Shown here piece by piece: positions 53,801-63,872 of a DNA stretch of 64,000 nucleotides; within the stretch, counting starts at the first letter, position 1; each line of letters begins with the position of its first letter. The notes under the pieces were generated by a model, which did not search any database, was not told where the DNA came from, and saw nothing but the letters and a program-made list of their open reading frames with translations. This DNA comes from Notolepis coatsorum (taxonomy: Eukaryota > Chordata > Actinopteri > Aulopiformes > Paralepididae): positions 94,301,897 to 94,365,896 of the forward strand of contig OZ020599.1 of the NCBI GenBank assembly GCA_963971535.1. Direction: 5' to 3'. The position numbers and the translations under genes were made by a program.

Positions 53801-54767
53801 GCTAGCCTTCTTAGCTTTGCTAGCCTTCTGAGACTTGCTAGCAGTGTGTGCTACGCTAGCAGACGGGGCTCTAGCGGACTGGACTGAGGCGGTAGCTACC
53901 AAGGCTACACCACGGAGGCCATGCCGGCCGAAGGGGCGGTCCCAGCAGCTGAGGCTACGTTAGCTATAGGGCCTGTGCACGCGAGGGCAGCTAGGTAGGT
54001 AGCTACTGCAGAGGCTGCTCTATCACCAAAGGTTCTGCCAGTTGCAGAAGCCTCGCTAGCAGTAGCAGGAGGGAGTAAGCTAGTGGTAAAGAACGAGCCT
54101 ACACTGAGTCTCCTAACAGAAGAAACCATAGTCTTAGCTGTGGGGACGGAGGTTCTGCTAGCTGCACTAGCTACGGGAGCTAGGCTAGCGGCCGTGCTAG
54201 TGGCCTGGGCTGTGTTAGCAGAGAGGGAACTAGCTGCACTAGCTACGGGAGCTAGGCTAGTGGCTGTGCTAGTAGCCTGGGCTGTGTTAGCAGAGAGGGG
54301 GCTAGCTGTACTAGCTACGGGAGCTAGGTTAGCGGCAGTGCTAGTAGCCTGGGCTGTGTTAGCAGAGAGGGGTCTAGCTGTACTAGCTACTGGAGCTAGG
54401 CTAGCGGCAGTGCTAGTAGCCTCGGCTGTGTTGGATACAGGGGCTAAACTAGCCGTTGCTGCGGTAGCGTTAGGGACCTTACTTGCGGGAAAGGACGTGC
54501 TGGTAGCAATGACTTCGCTGAGGGCAGGGGTCCAGAGCGATCGAAGCAACCCTACGATCACACTGCCATGTGCCTCCGCGCTGCAATCACTCTCGCTCAC
54601 GGAGGTGAGCAGCGAGTACATGGTCCACCTCTCCTCCGAGGAGAGAAAATCCCTCTTGAGGAATATCTCCATAGCGAGCAACGCGTCGCTTGTATTGTCT
54701 CTCTTCTTGCCCGCTAGGTTCAGGCTTGGTCGCGCCATTCTGTTAGGGTTTGTGGCTAGGAGAGATG

Positions 54768-55400
54768 TGTAGAACCCAAATGCTGGACAGTGGAGGGTGA
54801 GCGAGACAAGGCACGAGTCGACGTTGTAATTGACAAGTTTTACTGGAGTAGCAGTAAACAGGGAACATTACAGGGGAAAACAAAACCGAACTTGAAAACA
54901 CGGGAAACCTAACCTCAGCAAAGCTGGAAAACATGAACTAGAAATATGGGAACGGACTCACGAGGAAATACAGGATAACAAGGGTTTTCACGAGGGGAAC
55001 ACAAGGTAGGCAGAACAGCACGGGAAGGTACTGGCACAGGAGACGAAACAATGGCGCGGCACTGGTATACAGGGTGCGGCATGAATATATAGAGGACTAA
55101 TTAGACTGACAAGAAACAGCTGGGCTGACAAGCTAGGACACAGAAGACTAACAACGAATACATGAGGAGTAGACTAACATATGAATATGAATACACACAC
55201 AGGGAACAACAGGGCTAGACTAGGATATAAGAATATACACAGGGAACACAGGGCTAAATAACAAGGGGCTCACTGGAACATAAATTTCCCCAGACAGGGA
55301 ACATTAGTAACTACAGTCAACAGGCTCCAGACAATATGTAACCACAGGGAGGTCGCCTGTGCCTGTAGTAGCGCGAACAGACCACCAGGGGGCGGCAGAG
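54768..55400 (-). repeat. LTR-like upstream region, unproven
   Basis: On the minus strand it ends GGGTTCTACA, a plausible LTR 3' end, 30 bases before the ATG of the Ala/Ser-rich frame. It contains tandem-like cacagggaacaacagggct blocks (55195-55260). No second copy and no primer site starting TGG were found, so LTR status is only suggested. A CTCF-like motif lies at 55382. Confidence 0.35.
55382..55393 (+). promoter_or_regulatory. CTCF-core-like motif
   Basis: CCACCAGGGGGC fits the vertebrate CTCF core CCASYAGRKGGC at every position and is followed by GGCAG. Motif match only. Confidence 0.35.
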
Positions 55401-55429
55401 GATTGTTCAGAGAGTTCAGATGATGACAG

Positions 55430-57150
55430 TATGGGTCCTTCGGTCCATTCTATATTTGCATCCTTTATTTACATTTTCAATCATTTCCTTGTATCCTTTT
55501 CAATCCTGTCGTTCCTTCCCCTACTATATTCTTCCCACTTTTCCCATTTCGATTCAAACTTCTCCTCTTGCAGCCTCAGCAAATGCGTGATTCTCTCCAT
55601 TTCCTGTATCCCCTCTACTATCTCTATCCATTGTTCCTTCGTCTGCGCTTCTACTGTACCACAGTTTAGTTAAAGCTTTCTTGGCTGCCACTATTAGTAT
55701 CTTAATCAAGTATTTGTCTTCCCCTTGAATTCCTTCCTGTGATAGGTTCCCCAGATACAACACTTGGCCTTCCTGGGGTATTTCGTATCTTATTATTTCA
55801 TTTATTATCTCTCCTATCGCTTCCCAGTAGTTTCTTATTTTCGGACATCTCCAGAATATGTGTGTGTGGTTTGCTATTTCTTGTCCACACTCCCTCCAAC
55901 ATGGTTTCTTTGCTGGTGTGTAATTGCCCTGTATTTCTGGTGTTATAAAGAATCTAATTATGTTTTTCCACCCAAACTCCCTCCATATCCTTGATCCTGT
56001 GGTTGATTGTTGTGTCTTACATGTGTTATACCATTCCTCCTCTGTTATCTCTATTTCTAACTCTTTCTCCCATTTTCTTTTATATACAATGTTGTATTTC
56101 CCTTACTGTCCATTATTGCCTGATATAGTGCTGATATCACCCTCCCCTTCCTTCCTTCGTATGATTTTACCATTTTCTTAATTACCCCATTCTGTTCTTT
56201 GTCTCCGTCTTGCTTTATTTTTTTGTTATAGTAATCTCTAATCTGTAAATATCTAAAGTGGTCCCTATTCTCTAGTCCGAATCTTTCTTTCAATTTTTGT
56301 AGTCTGCATCTCCCCTCCTTCTATCATTGTATCCCCCCCCCCCCCCGTTCCCATCTTTTGAACCCATGGTCGTCTATCCCTGGTTTGAATTTGTTGTTGT
56401 GTGTTATCCATCTCAGTATCTTGGATTCTTTTTCTAGCTTGTATTTCTTTACTATTGTGTTCCATGTTTATAGTGAATTTGGTAATTGGGTCTAGTAGTT
56501 GTTCCTGTCTTCTGAACAGCTCCCTATCTCCTATCAGTGCCTGCACTTTGAATCCCTCTCTTTTGGTTTCTATATTTTTCCATTTGGCTTCATAATTCAC
56601 ATTGCACCAGCATGCTACTGTTCTAAGCTGTGCTGCATAGTAATAGCTTTCTAAACTGGGTACTGCCATTCCTCCTTTTTCGTTTGGTAGTTGTGTAGAG
56701 TCACATATCTGATCCTTGGCACCCCCCCCCCCCAAATGAATCTTGATATCTGTCTGTCCCATTCCCTGAATTGTTTTTGTGGTATTAATATAGGTAGAGA
56801 CTGAAAAAGGTATAATAACCTTGGTAATATGTTCATCTTAATGATTTCGATCCTTGAGCTGAAATCTAGGGGCATTACTGTCCATCTTTCTAGGTCTCTC
56901 TTGATTTTCTGATTGATCTGTGTATAGTTTGCATCGTATAACCCCTCCACCCCTCTTGTAATGTTCACCCCTAGGTACTTGATCCTGTCCATGTCCCATT
57001 TAATTTTGTATTTTTCTTTTATCTCTATCGTTGGCGTGTAGTTCAGTGCTAAAGTCTGTGTCTTCGTCACGTTGAGTCTATATCCTGAGTAGTATCCATA
57101 TTCTGTCAGTAAATCCATCAGTGTCAGAAAGCTTGTGTCTGGTTGTCTCA
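55430..57150 (-). pseudogene. L1-like LINE ORF2, C-terminal half
   Basis: Minus-strand frames follow in order: 57151-56651 (166 aa) with GYRLNVTKTQTLAL, then YLGVNITRGVEGLY and the LERWTVMPLDFSSRIEIIKMNILPRLLYLF segment typical of L1 ORF2 after the RT palm; 56762-56265 with GGMAVPSLESYYYAAQL; 56293-56057 around DYYNKKIKQ; then a degraded C-terminal part with a CxxC/H zinc-like region around 55850-55900. Frames overlap through indels at poly-G/C runs (56335, 56730). Catalytic YADD is not included. It is 5'-truncated at 57150. Confidence 0.8.
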
Positions 57151-57152
57151 TA

Positions 57153-57679
57153 TACTGTAATTCCTCTAATAGTAACCCCGGCTTGTATTTGTTTCAACTG
57201 TAGCGGATACCAGGCTTGTATTAGGAGGAGGCCTGTATAAGAGAGAGGCCTATATTTCTAATTTTCAAACAGATCATAATGAATAAATCAACATTTTGTG
57301 TCAGTTTGAACCCAGTAAAATGTACTGGGTTCATTTATTGAAACCAAGCAAGTACTGTATGAAATACGGTAGTAAACAGTGCAATTACAGGTGGTCAAAA
57401 AAAGTTAAAGTGCAATCACAATACTGGTATAATAATAATAATAACTTCGTTTTATACAATTCTGAGGTAGGCTTACTCTCTTGGTAAACATTAACACCAT
57501 ACCATTATATGGTATTTACTGCACAGCCAGGCCAGCATACAACAATAACTCTAATATACATGAAACCCGGCTTGTATTAGGAGGCCGGCTTATAATTGCT
57601 TAGCTCAACAGCACACCCGGTCATTAATAGAGACCCGGTTTTTAATTGAATACCGGTTACTATTAGAGGAATTACGGTA
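57153..57679. mobile_element. TIR DNA element, 527 bp
   Basis: The ends TACTGTAATTCCTCTAATAG and CTATTAGAGGAATTACGGTA are inverted repeats of about 25 bp with one mismatch. The interior repeats ggcttgtattagga and aggcctgtata motifs. The flanks read TA on both sides. Non-coding; superfamily not assigned. Confidence 0.75.
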
Positions 57680-57681
57680 TA

Positions 57682-58097
57682 CTAGGATGGCTTAGAGTAG
57701 ACGACAGAGTACAGCAACTTGCAATGGGCCTGGTCTACAAGATACACTACACCACTAAGGTACCCATGTACATGTCAAAATACTTCCCAAAGGTCAGTGA
57801 ATACCACGATCACAACACCAGAGGGAGCGCCACAAATCATGTTAAACCCAGATTCGGCTCAAACAAGGGACTAAACACGTTTAGCAATTATGCCACATCA
57901 ATGTGGAACGCCCTGCTTACAGCTGTAAAGGAATGTGAATCACTAGTACTACCCACTTTCAAAACCACTGTCAAAGAGCACCTACGGGAGAGTGCAATTC
58001 GAAACTGGCCCCTGTAAATGTCCTAACGCAACCCCCTCCAATGTACAATAAATGTCCTCCTAACCCAATAAAACATGAAACCCTCTTCTTGGGACCA
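57682..58097 (+). pseudogene. L2/CR1-like LINE C-terminus
   Basis: Frame 57724-58017 (97 aa) has MGLVYKIHYTTKVPMYM, YHDHNTRGS, RFGSNKGLNTFSNYA and ends AIRNWPL. The 3' UTR follows to cttcttgggacca at 58097, where a Gypsy LTR begins. The same UTR words recur at 63716-63790. Confidence 0.8.
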
Positions 58098-58280
58098 TGT
58101 TGTGATATATGGTACTCGGGTTCGATTAAGAGCAGCGTGTTGAAGAGTGTTGTGATCGACTAATGATGTCTGTAGTGCATTCCTGACCTGACGCTCACTA
58201 AACCTGTTGCTGTGGCTACCAACTGAGCTTGTGTGTGTTGTCCAGTTATTGCTATACGGAACCCAGCCAAAACTACAACA
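58098..58280 (+). repeat. Gypsy 5' LTR
   Basis: It begins TGTTGTGATATATGG and ends CTACAACA (183 bp). The start is set by comparison with the uninterrupted LINE UTR at 63760-63780 (gggaccaagtaagg), the end by the primer site. No second LTR is present in the window. Confidence 0.65.
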
Positions 58281-58295
58281 TGGTGTCAGAAGCGG
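58281..58295 (+). promoter_or_regulatory. Gypsy primer binding site, tRNA-Leu-like
   Basis: TGGTGTCAGAAGCGG is complementary to the 3' end of tRNA-Leu (CCA included) with one mismatch, directly after the LTR's terminal CA. Confidence 0.65.
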
Positions 58296-58384
58296 CTGAA
58301 TCTTCACTCTACGCACGTCGATCTCACGGTTTATAAAACCCAGCGGATTTGCAGAGTGAGTGATGAACTTTTGTTGGGCTAGTT

Positions 58385-60103
58385 CAGGGGTGGCCAACCC
58401 GCGGCTCGCGAGCCGCATGCGGCTCTTTGCCCGTCAATGTGCGGCTCTTCCATCCATAAAAAAAAATAAAAAAAAATAAAAAAAAAATTTTTTTTTTTTT
58501 TTTTTTTTTACTTTTTTTTTTTTTTTACTTTTTTTTTTTTATGTCACTCATTCCATAAGGACGTAGAATAAACATTTACAATATTTTTTTAAATTATCCA
58601 TTTGCATGTTCTTGGTATCTGAATCTAGGGACATATATGGATCAGTGTCAGAAATAGTGTGTCTGTTACTAGGCTTGAGTAAATTGTAATGAACCAAAGG
58701 AGAATATCAATTCTATTTAAAAAAAAAAAATTATCTTTGACTGTAAATAACACCATGCTAAAATTGACCACACCTGAAAAATCTAAGCAAATGAATAAAG
58801 GGAAGATGATTAAACAGAAGGTTTTGTAGATACAGTACTGAATTCTGCCATCTTTTTTATAATGTAAATTTCTCCACCATTTTTCATCATATTGCAACAC
58901 CGTTTTTTGCAAGACGTTCACAGAAAGGTAGAGAAACTAACTGCGTTCTGTTTTATGGCAATAACGTTCAGGTTTGTGGGAGATGATCCCAAAAAATAAG
59001 AGAAATTAAAAAGTAAATCCAGAAGTCAGATGATTGACAGGGGCTGGTGTGAGCTGGGTAGGGTAGTTTTTCGAAATTTGAAAGCCCTGAGTCTCTTCCT
59101 TCAAAAGACTACACTCACTTTTTGGCTGTGCCACTTCCTCCTGTCAATATGCGCCGGTTTCCGACTCAATGCCCTGAGATTTCTATAATCTTATATTTCA
59201 CTAATAACAGTTAAAATAATTGGTAAACAAACATAATGCTGAAAATATACACTTTTACTGTATATCTCGGGCTTAAGAGGTTAACCCTGTGAGGCCCAAA
59301 TTAAAAAGAAATTAGCAACTTCAGAGGCCAGAGGGTGGGACATATAAACACATTTACTATCAAATAGCATTGTGAGGCTGAACAACAGGACCAATTGACT
59401 ATACATGTGCTTAAAGGGGAACTATCTTATAAATGGCTTTTTTCAGTGTTTACCATTGTTTCTTAGCTATGTGGACTTATATTAATAGGATATATGTCTC
59501 TAATTCTCATATTGGCGAATTCTTCCAATTCTCCTCTCACAATATTCACCCTCACTGAACTGAGTCATCTGAAAATGTGCATATCTGTGATGTCAGAGAT
59601 TTCTCAGCTGCATAATAATGTGGCAGTTGATGTGGCAGTTGGCACCAGGCCACACAGTGGTTGGAGCCCAGCCTCAAAACGGCTTAAGATCTTGAGGTAG
59701 AAAAATGCGTTTTTTAGTACTTGATTAGAAATACAAAACAATGCATTTTTTTTTGAAAAAAATCTAGGTGTTCCATAGACTCACAGGAATTGTGTAAAAG
59801 TGCCCAAATAGTGAAAGAAATAGTAAAATAGTTTAACATTTTTTAAATAATTTTTTTTTTAAATGGCTAAAAGTGATTTTGTAATTTTGCAACCGTGGGT
59901 CTCACAGGGTACTTTTAACCCTGTGAGGCCCAAATAAAAAAGACATTAGCAACTTCAGAGGCCAGAGGGTGAGACCTATAAACACATGAAGGGTGCCGTG
60001 ACTGAAAAAAAAGGTTGAGAAACGCTGGTATATGGTGTGGCTCTTTGTGGTACCACAGTAATTTTTTTGTGGCTCTTAGTCTCTGACTGGTTGGCCACCC
60101 CTG
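58385..60103. mobile_element. hAT-type element, 1.7 kb, no transposase
   Basis: It begins CAGGGGTGGCCAACC and ends GGTTGGCCACCCCTG, perfect 15-bp inverted ends. A perfect 8-bp target duplication, GGCTAGTT, lies at 58377-58384 and 60104-60111. The sub-ends repeat gcggctctttg/gtggctcttagt. A block of about 75 bp (ttaaccctgtgaggcccaaa, cagaggccagagggtg) occurs at 59280 and again at 59917, so a further insertion or duplication lies inside. No hAT transposase frame is seen. Confidence 0.9.
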
Positions 60104-60167
60104 GGCTAGTTGTTGCGAACGCTAGCAACAGCGTCTGGACGGCGCAGCAGAGCACAGAACAGAGGAG

Positions 60168-61277
60168 ATGGAGCAGCTCAAACCACCGTCCTCGCTGCTA
60201 CTCACGGGAAACCTGGCAGAGAATTGGCGCAGGTGGGAGCAGCGTTTTCAACTGTATATGACAGCCTCTGGAGCAATTGCAAAGGATGAAAAAATTAAAG
60301 TGGCCATACTGTTACACACAATTGGTGAAGATGCTTTGGATGTATTCAACACGTTCACATTTGTTGGGGGTGACGAGAAGAACGTGGATGCAATCCTCAA
60401 GGCTTTTGAAACATATTGCAGCCCACAGAAGAATATTGTTTTTGAACGGTACCAGTTCTGGTCCCATTCTATGGCTGATGGGATGACAGTGGACAAGTTT
60501 GTCACGGAACTGCGCCAGAAGAGCAGAAACTGTGAGTTTAAAATAAGTGAGAACGAAATGATCAGAGATAAATTGGTGTTCAGCCTGAATAATGCTGCTC
60601 TGAAAGAAAGGCTACTGAGGGAGAAGAATTTAACCCTTGAGAAAGCAGTAGATGTGTGCAGAGCATCAGAAGCTGCGAGGAGCCAGTTGCAAGCTATGCA
60701 AACAACACAGGCTGTGGGGGAATCATATGTGCAAGCCATAAGTAGAGCTCCAGCTCAACCAGAGAGGGGAAGATTCTACAAAGACAGGAGGACAGAAAAG
60801 AAAAACAGAGAGTGGATTGCACAATGCAACAAGTGTGGGAGAACACATGAACCACGCCAGTGTCCGGCTTATGGTGCTGTATGCCACAAATGTAACAGGC
60901 AAAACCATTTTGCGAGGATGTGTTCTACACCAGCTGACAGGACGGGCACCCAAACATACAGAACAGTAATAAGACGTGGTGTCCACGACATTGAGACTGA
61001 GGTAGATGTAGACTCACTGTTTATAGGTACTGTGTCATGTGTGGAAGTGGATGCAGTCACTAAAAGTAAAGACACTGCATGGTACACTGTGGCCAATGTG
61101 AGGAATGTCCCGGTCAAATTCAAGATTGACACGGGGGCGGATGGAAACGTGCTGCATATGTCCATTGTAAAGACATTTCCAGGTCGTATCCAGCTACAGC
61201 CCACAAGAACAGTGCTGGTAGCATATGGAGGGAACCGTCTGAAGCCTGAAGGGACCGTGAGTGACACTGATGTGTGA
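60168..61277 (+). pseudogene. gag-pro: Gypsy Gag and aspartic protease
   Basis: 369 aa from an ATG 64 bases after the hAT. Residues 1-190 are the retrotransposon Gag (capsid) region (GNLAENWRRWEQRFQLY, VFERYQFWSHSMADGMTVDKF, RDKLVFSL). About 220-252 carries C-x2-C...C-x2-C and CHKCNRQNHFARMC zinc-knuckle patterns. About 315-330 is the protease active site FKIDTGADGNVL. The frame ends at 61277 because GTGA is doubled at about 61255-61262 (gtgagtga); the continuation lies in another frame from about 61261. Gag itself is intact. Confidence 0.85.
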
Positions 61278-61581
61278 AACTGCTAAGGCTAAAGCCAAGC
61301 TTGATTTCTATGTGATCAACCAGTCAACCGTGCCGATCATGGGCAGAGAGGCAAGTGAAGTACTGCGGCTTGTGAAACGAATTGATGCACTTGAGAAGAC
61401 ACCTCCAGCCACAACAGAGAAGCTGAAGAGACCTCCAGCCACTAAAGAGGAGTTGCTGGAGATGTACCCATCTCTCTTCTGCGGGCTGGGTGAGTTCCCG
61501 GGTGTACATCACATACACATTGACCCGGCAGTTACACCTGTGGTACATGGGTGCAGGAAGATTCCCCTTGCTGTCCTGGAC
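61261..61581 (+). pseudogene. pol: Gypsy pol, 5' part
   Basis: This continues the protease-RT linker after the 4-bp frameshift: KAKLDFYVINQSTVPIMG, the GREASEVLRL segment, and LFCGLGEFPGVHHIHID leading towards RT. It stops at the target duplication of the element inserted at 61582; the reading resumes at 62834 (RLKVTLRHL). Confidence 0.8.
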
Positions 61582-62824
61582 GCGTGAATATTAAAGGCAA
61601 CCAACTTGTGTTCAGCTTTTCGTTCAGCGTTTCTCTGATTGGCCACACGGCCACGTGACCGCCCTAGCACACGCCCTTTTCCGCTGAGAGACGCGGCAGA
61701 AGCGCTGGTCGAACCAACGCGCTGGTCGAACCAGTTCAGACAGAGGTGTTTATTTATATTAATAAACATATCTACTAGAAACACTGGTGTTCTGTTGTGT
61801 GACTGTACTAAACTCTTCCACCACATGACCGACATTTGACATACAGTACACCTCCTATCTATGTTGGGATTATGTTTGGTCATGACAAAACAATAAAAAT
61901 CGCTACTGTTAGTAATGCTGCCACCACCCACTTCAATGACAGAGCTCTCATATTTGCGAATGCATAAACTATATCTTAAATTATGGCGATGTGTCTAATA
62001 TGGCTGTCGCAAAGTCATTGATAAGCGACAGCCATATTAGACACAGCCATAATTTAAGATATAGTTTATGCATTCGCAAAATATGAGAGCGCCGTCATTG
62101 AAGGGCTTCTACAACAGAGCACCGCCGCTGCTGCTGCTGAAGCTGGATCAAGCCGCGGGCGGCGCACGGAAGCCGGGGAAAAACCACCGCGTCGCCCCGC
62201 TGGCGCTTCAGCAGCCTCCACAGGCGAAATAACATAATAACGTTACAGCGTACAGTTCCACACTGATGTACAGTGAGTGTTTAATATGGCTGTCGCGAAG
62301 TCATTGATAAGCGACAGCCATATTAGACACATAGCCATAATTTAAGATGTAGTTTATGCATTCGCAAAATATGAGAGCGCCGTCATTGAAGGGCTTCAAC
62401 GGAGCACCGCTGGAGCTGAAGTGATGTACAGTGACGAGTGAATCTGGTAGTTGGTTGTTAAAAACGCGAAACATAATAACGTTACGCTTTCTAGTTCAGC
62501 GCATTTCATAACTGTATGGGCTTTGTTTATACTTCAGAGGTGATGTACAGTGACAAGTGAATCTGGTAGTTGGTTGTTAAAAACGCGAAACATAATAATC
62601 AGTCAGCAGCGCTCCACTGCTACCGCAGCTGAACACAAGTTGGTTGGTACAGCAGCTTAAGTTGGTTGGTAGTGGTACACAAGTTGGTTGCCCGCGCTGC
62701 CGCTCGCTCCTTGGATTTCATTTGGGACGTGGGAGGGGCTGCCGCTTGGCTGCGCGTGGGGGCGGGGGGTCGCGGCCAATCAGAGAAAAGCCGAACACAA
62801 GTTGGTTGCCTTTAATATTCACGC
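61582..62824. mobile_element. TIR element with 9-bp target duplication
   Basis: 1,243 bp. The outer 32 bp are perfect inverted repeats (starting GCGTGAATATTAAAGG, then caaccaacttgtgttc), continued by a shared ctctgattggcc. A perfect 9-bp duplication, GTCCTGGAC, lies at 61573-61581 and 62825-62833. Inside are a large hairpin (about 61945-62085), its partial direct copy (62283-62400) and a repeated block (gtgatgtacagtgac, gttggttgttaaaaacgcg) at 62420 and 62540. The motif acaagttggttg also recurs near the right end. Nine-base targets suit Mutator-like elements, but no transposase is present. Confidence 0.85.
61945..62085. repeat. Long hairpin inside TIR element
   Basis: Arms of about 62-65 bp (gcgaatgcataaactatatc ... 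taatatggctgtcgc and complement) around a 14-base loop (aaagtcattgataa). Nearly perfect pairing with a one- or two-base bulge near cgatgtg. Confidence 0.85.
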
Positions 62825-62833
62825 GTCCTGGAC

Positions 62834-63190
62834 AGGCTGAAGGTCACACTGCGCCACCTTGTGGAAGCAGATGTAATAACCCCTGTGAATGACCCAACAG
62901 CATGGGTGAGCAGTTTGGTGATCACAGAAAAAAAAAATACTCAACTCAGGGTGTGCTTGGACCCCTGTGATCTGAACAAGGCCATACAGAGGCAACATTA
63001 CTCCATTCCCACTCTAGACGATGTCTGCTGCAAACTGGCAGGGAAATCTATCTTCACCATTCTGGATGAGAAGGATGGATATTGGCAAGTGAAACTGGAT
63101 GAGCCATCATCTGAGCTGTGTACATTCAACACACCATGGGATTGCCATTTGGCATCAAGTCAGCCAGTGAAGTGTTTCGACAGTTTTCGG
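62834..63190 (+). pseudogene. pol: Gypsy reverse transcriptase, N-terminal part
   Basis: The plus-strand frame holds VEADVITPVNDPTAWVSSLV, RVCLDPCDLNKAI, YSIPTLDDVC and catalytic motif A (FTILDEKDGYWQVKLD, first Asp near 63060). At about 63140, after FNTPW, a short deletion shifts the frame; FGIKSASEVF is still readable in the next frame up to about 63183. Then homology ends abruptly. Motif C (YxDD) is missing. Confidence 0.8.
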
Positions 63191-63690
63191 CTTGCCATTG
63201 CTCCGACTGCTTTGTTGTTGAATCAAGTCAAATCCTAGGTAAGCTTATATTGTGCGTGTGAACGTTGACATGAAAAATAAATAAAGTAAAAAAAAAAAAA
63301 AAAAAAAATGTTGGTATCTCACTTGAATCGATACTCGGTAGTACCGACGTGTTTCGGTTCGGTACCTCAAAAGTACCGAATTCGGTACCCATCCCTAATT
63401 ACAACCTTTATTTAATGGTTAATATTTTGATAAAAGGTACTGTATTTTTATAGCATTTACAATTAAAGTAGGAAAACAAAAGTAATCTGTAAAATAATAC
63501 AGTGAATTTCCTGTGACAAAACATTTACAGTTTACCCATAAACTTCAGATTTTAGAATGGCTGGGTACATACAGGTTTTGACCAGCAGATGGCAGCGACG
63601 AGGCAGCTCCATTTGGAGGGGGCGGGGCCTAGGGAAGGGGCGGGGCTAAAGTGTACACGTTTTTTCTCCTGCCAATGTTGACAGCTATGG
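63191..63690. other. Unassigned, with hAT-like end
   Basis: Poly-A run at about 63290-63308, then cggtaccgaattcggtac-type palindromes ending CCCATCCCTAA at 63397, resembling the right end of a tagggatgggtacc hAT family. After that, AT-rich sequence, a CTCF-like motif at 63582 and two GC boxes (gggcggggc at 63619 and 63638). No gene seen. Confidence 0.45.
63582..63593 (+). promoter_or_regulatory. CTCF-core-like motif near GC boxes
   Basis: CCAGCAGATGGC matches CCASYAGRKGGC exactly and is followed by AGCG; two Sp1-type GC boxes lie 25-60 bases on. Motif evidence only. Confidence 0.35.
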
Positions 63691-63872
63691 ACCAAGTAAG
63701 GTTTCGTCAATAATCCAATGTACAATAAATGTCCTATTGAACCCAATAATACACAAGACCCTCTTCTTGGGACCAAGTAAGGTTTAGTCGATAATCCAAT
63801 GTACAGTTACACCCCCCCCCTCCACCCATTGAGCTGTACTGTATTGTACCCATTCTGCAATCAATCAATCAA
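63691..63872 (+). mobile_element. LINE 3' UTR and tail
   Basis: ccaagtaaggttt-cgtc-aataatccaatgtac occurs twice (63692 and 63774), followed by the usual end tattgtacccattctgcaat and (caat)n. The UTR words match 58030-58097. Positions 63873-64000 hold gttagc/gctatt-rich sequence with no gene. Confidence 0.7.

Larger units (their letters stand above)
51660..54738 (-). pseudogene. Unrecognised Ala/Ser/Pro-rich repetitive frame
   Basis: I do not recognise the product. Three consecutive minus-strand frames, 54738-53905, 53902-53294 and 53342-51660, read as one protein of about 1,000 residues broken by two small indels (near 53905 and 53340). A unique N-terminus (MARPSLNLAGKKRDNT, then FLKRDFLSSEERWTMYSLL) is followed by a 23-residue Ala/Ser/Thr repeat (x4) and a 13-residue LALPASVASTAST repeat (x7). 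A second short module resembles the first (FLGNYSPACSLEERKSAYRLL). Then come more Ala/Ser repeats, a Gly/Pro/Ser 6-residue repeat and an Arg/Gly/Pro-rich end. No signal peptide or membrane segment stands out. The region lies downstream of an LTR-like stretch, so it may be a retroelement ORF; a host low-complexity gene is also possible. Confidence 0.4.
58098..63190 (+). mobile_element. Ty3/Gypsy retrotransposon, 3'-truncated, twice interrupted
   Basis: Order: LTR (58098-58280), primer site, leader with a hAT insertion (58385-60103), gag-protease frame, 5' part of pol, a DNA element (61582-62824), and RT up to just after motif A. The rest of RT, RNase H, integrase and the 3' LTR are missing. 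It inserted in a LINE 3' UTR after gggacca; ggaccaagtaagg reappears at 63690, which may be the far flank. Confidence 0.8.
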
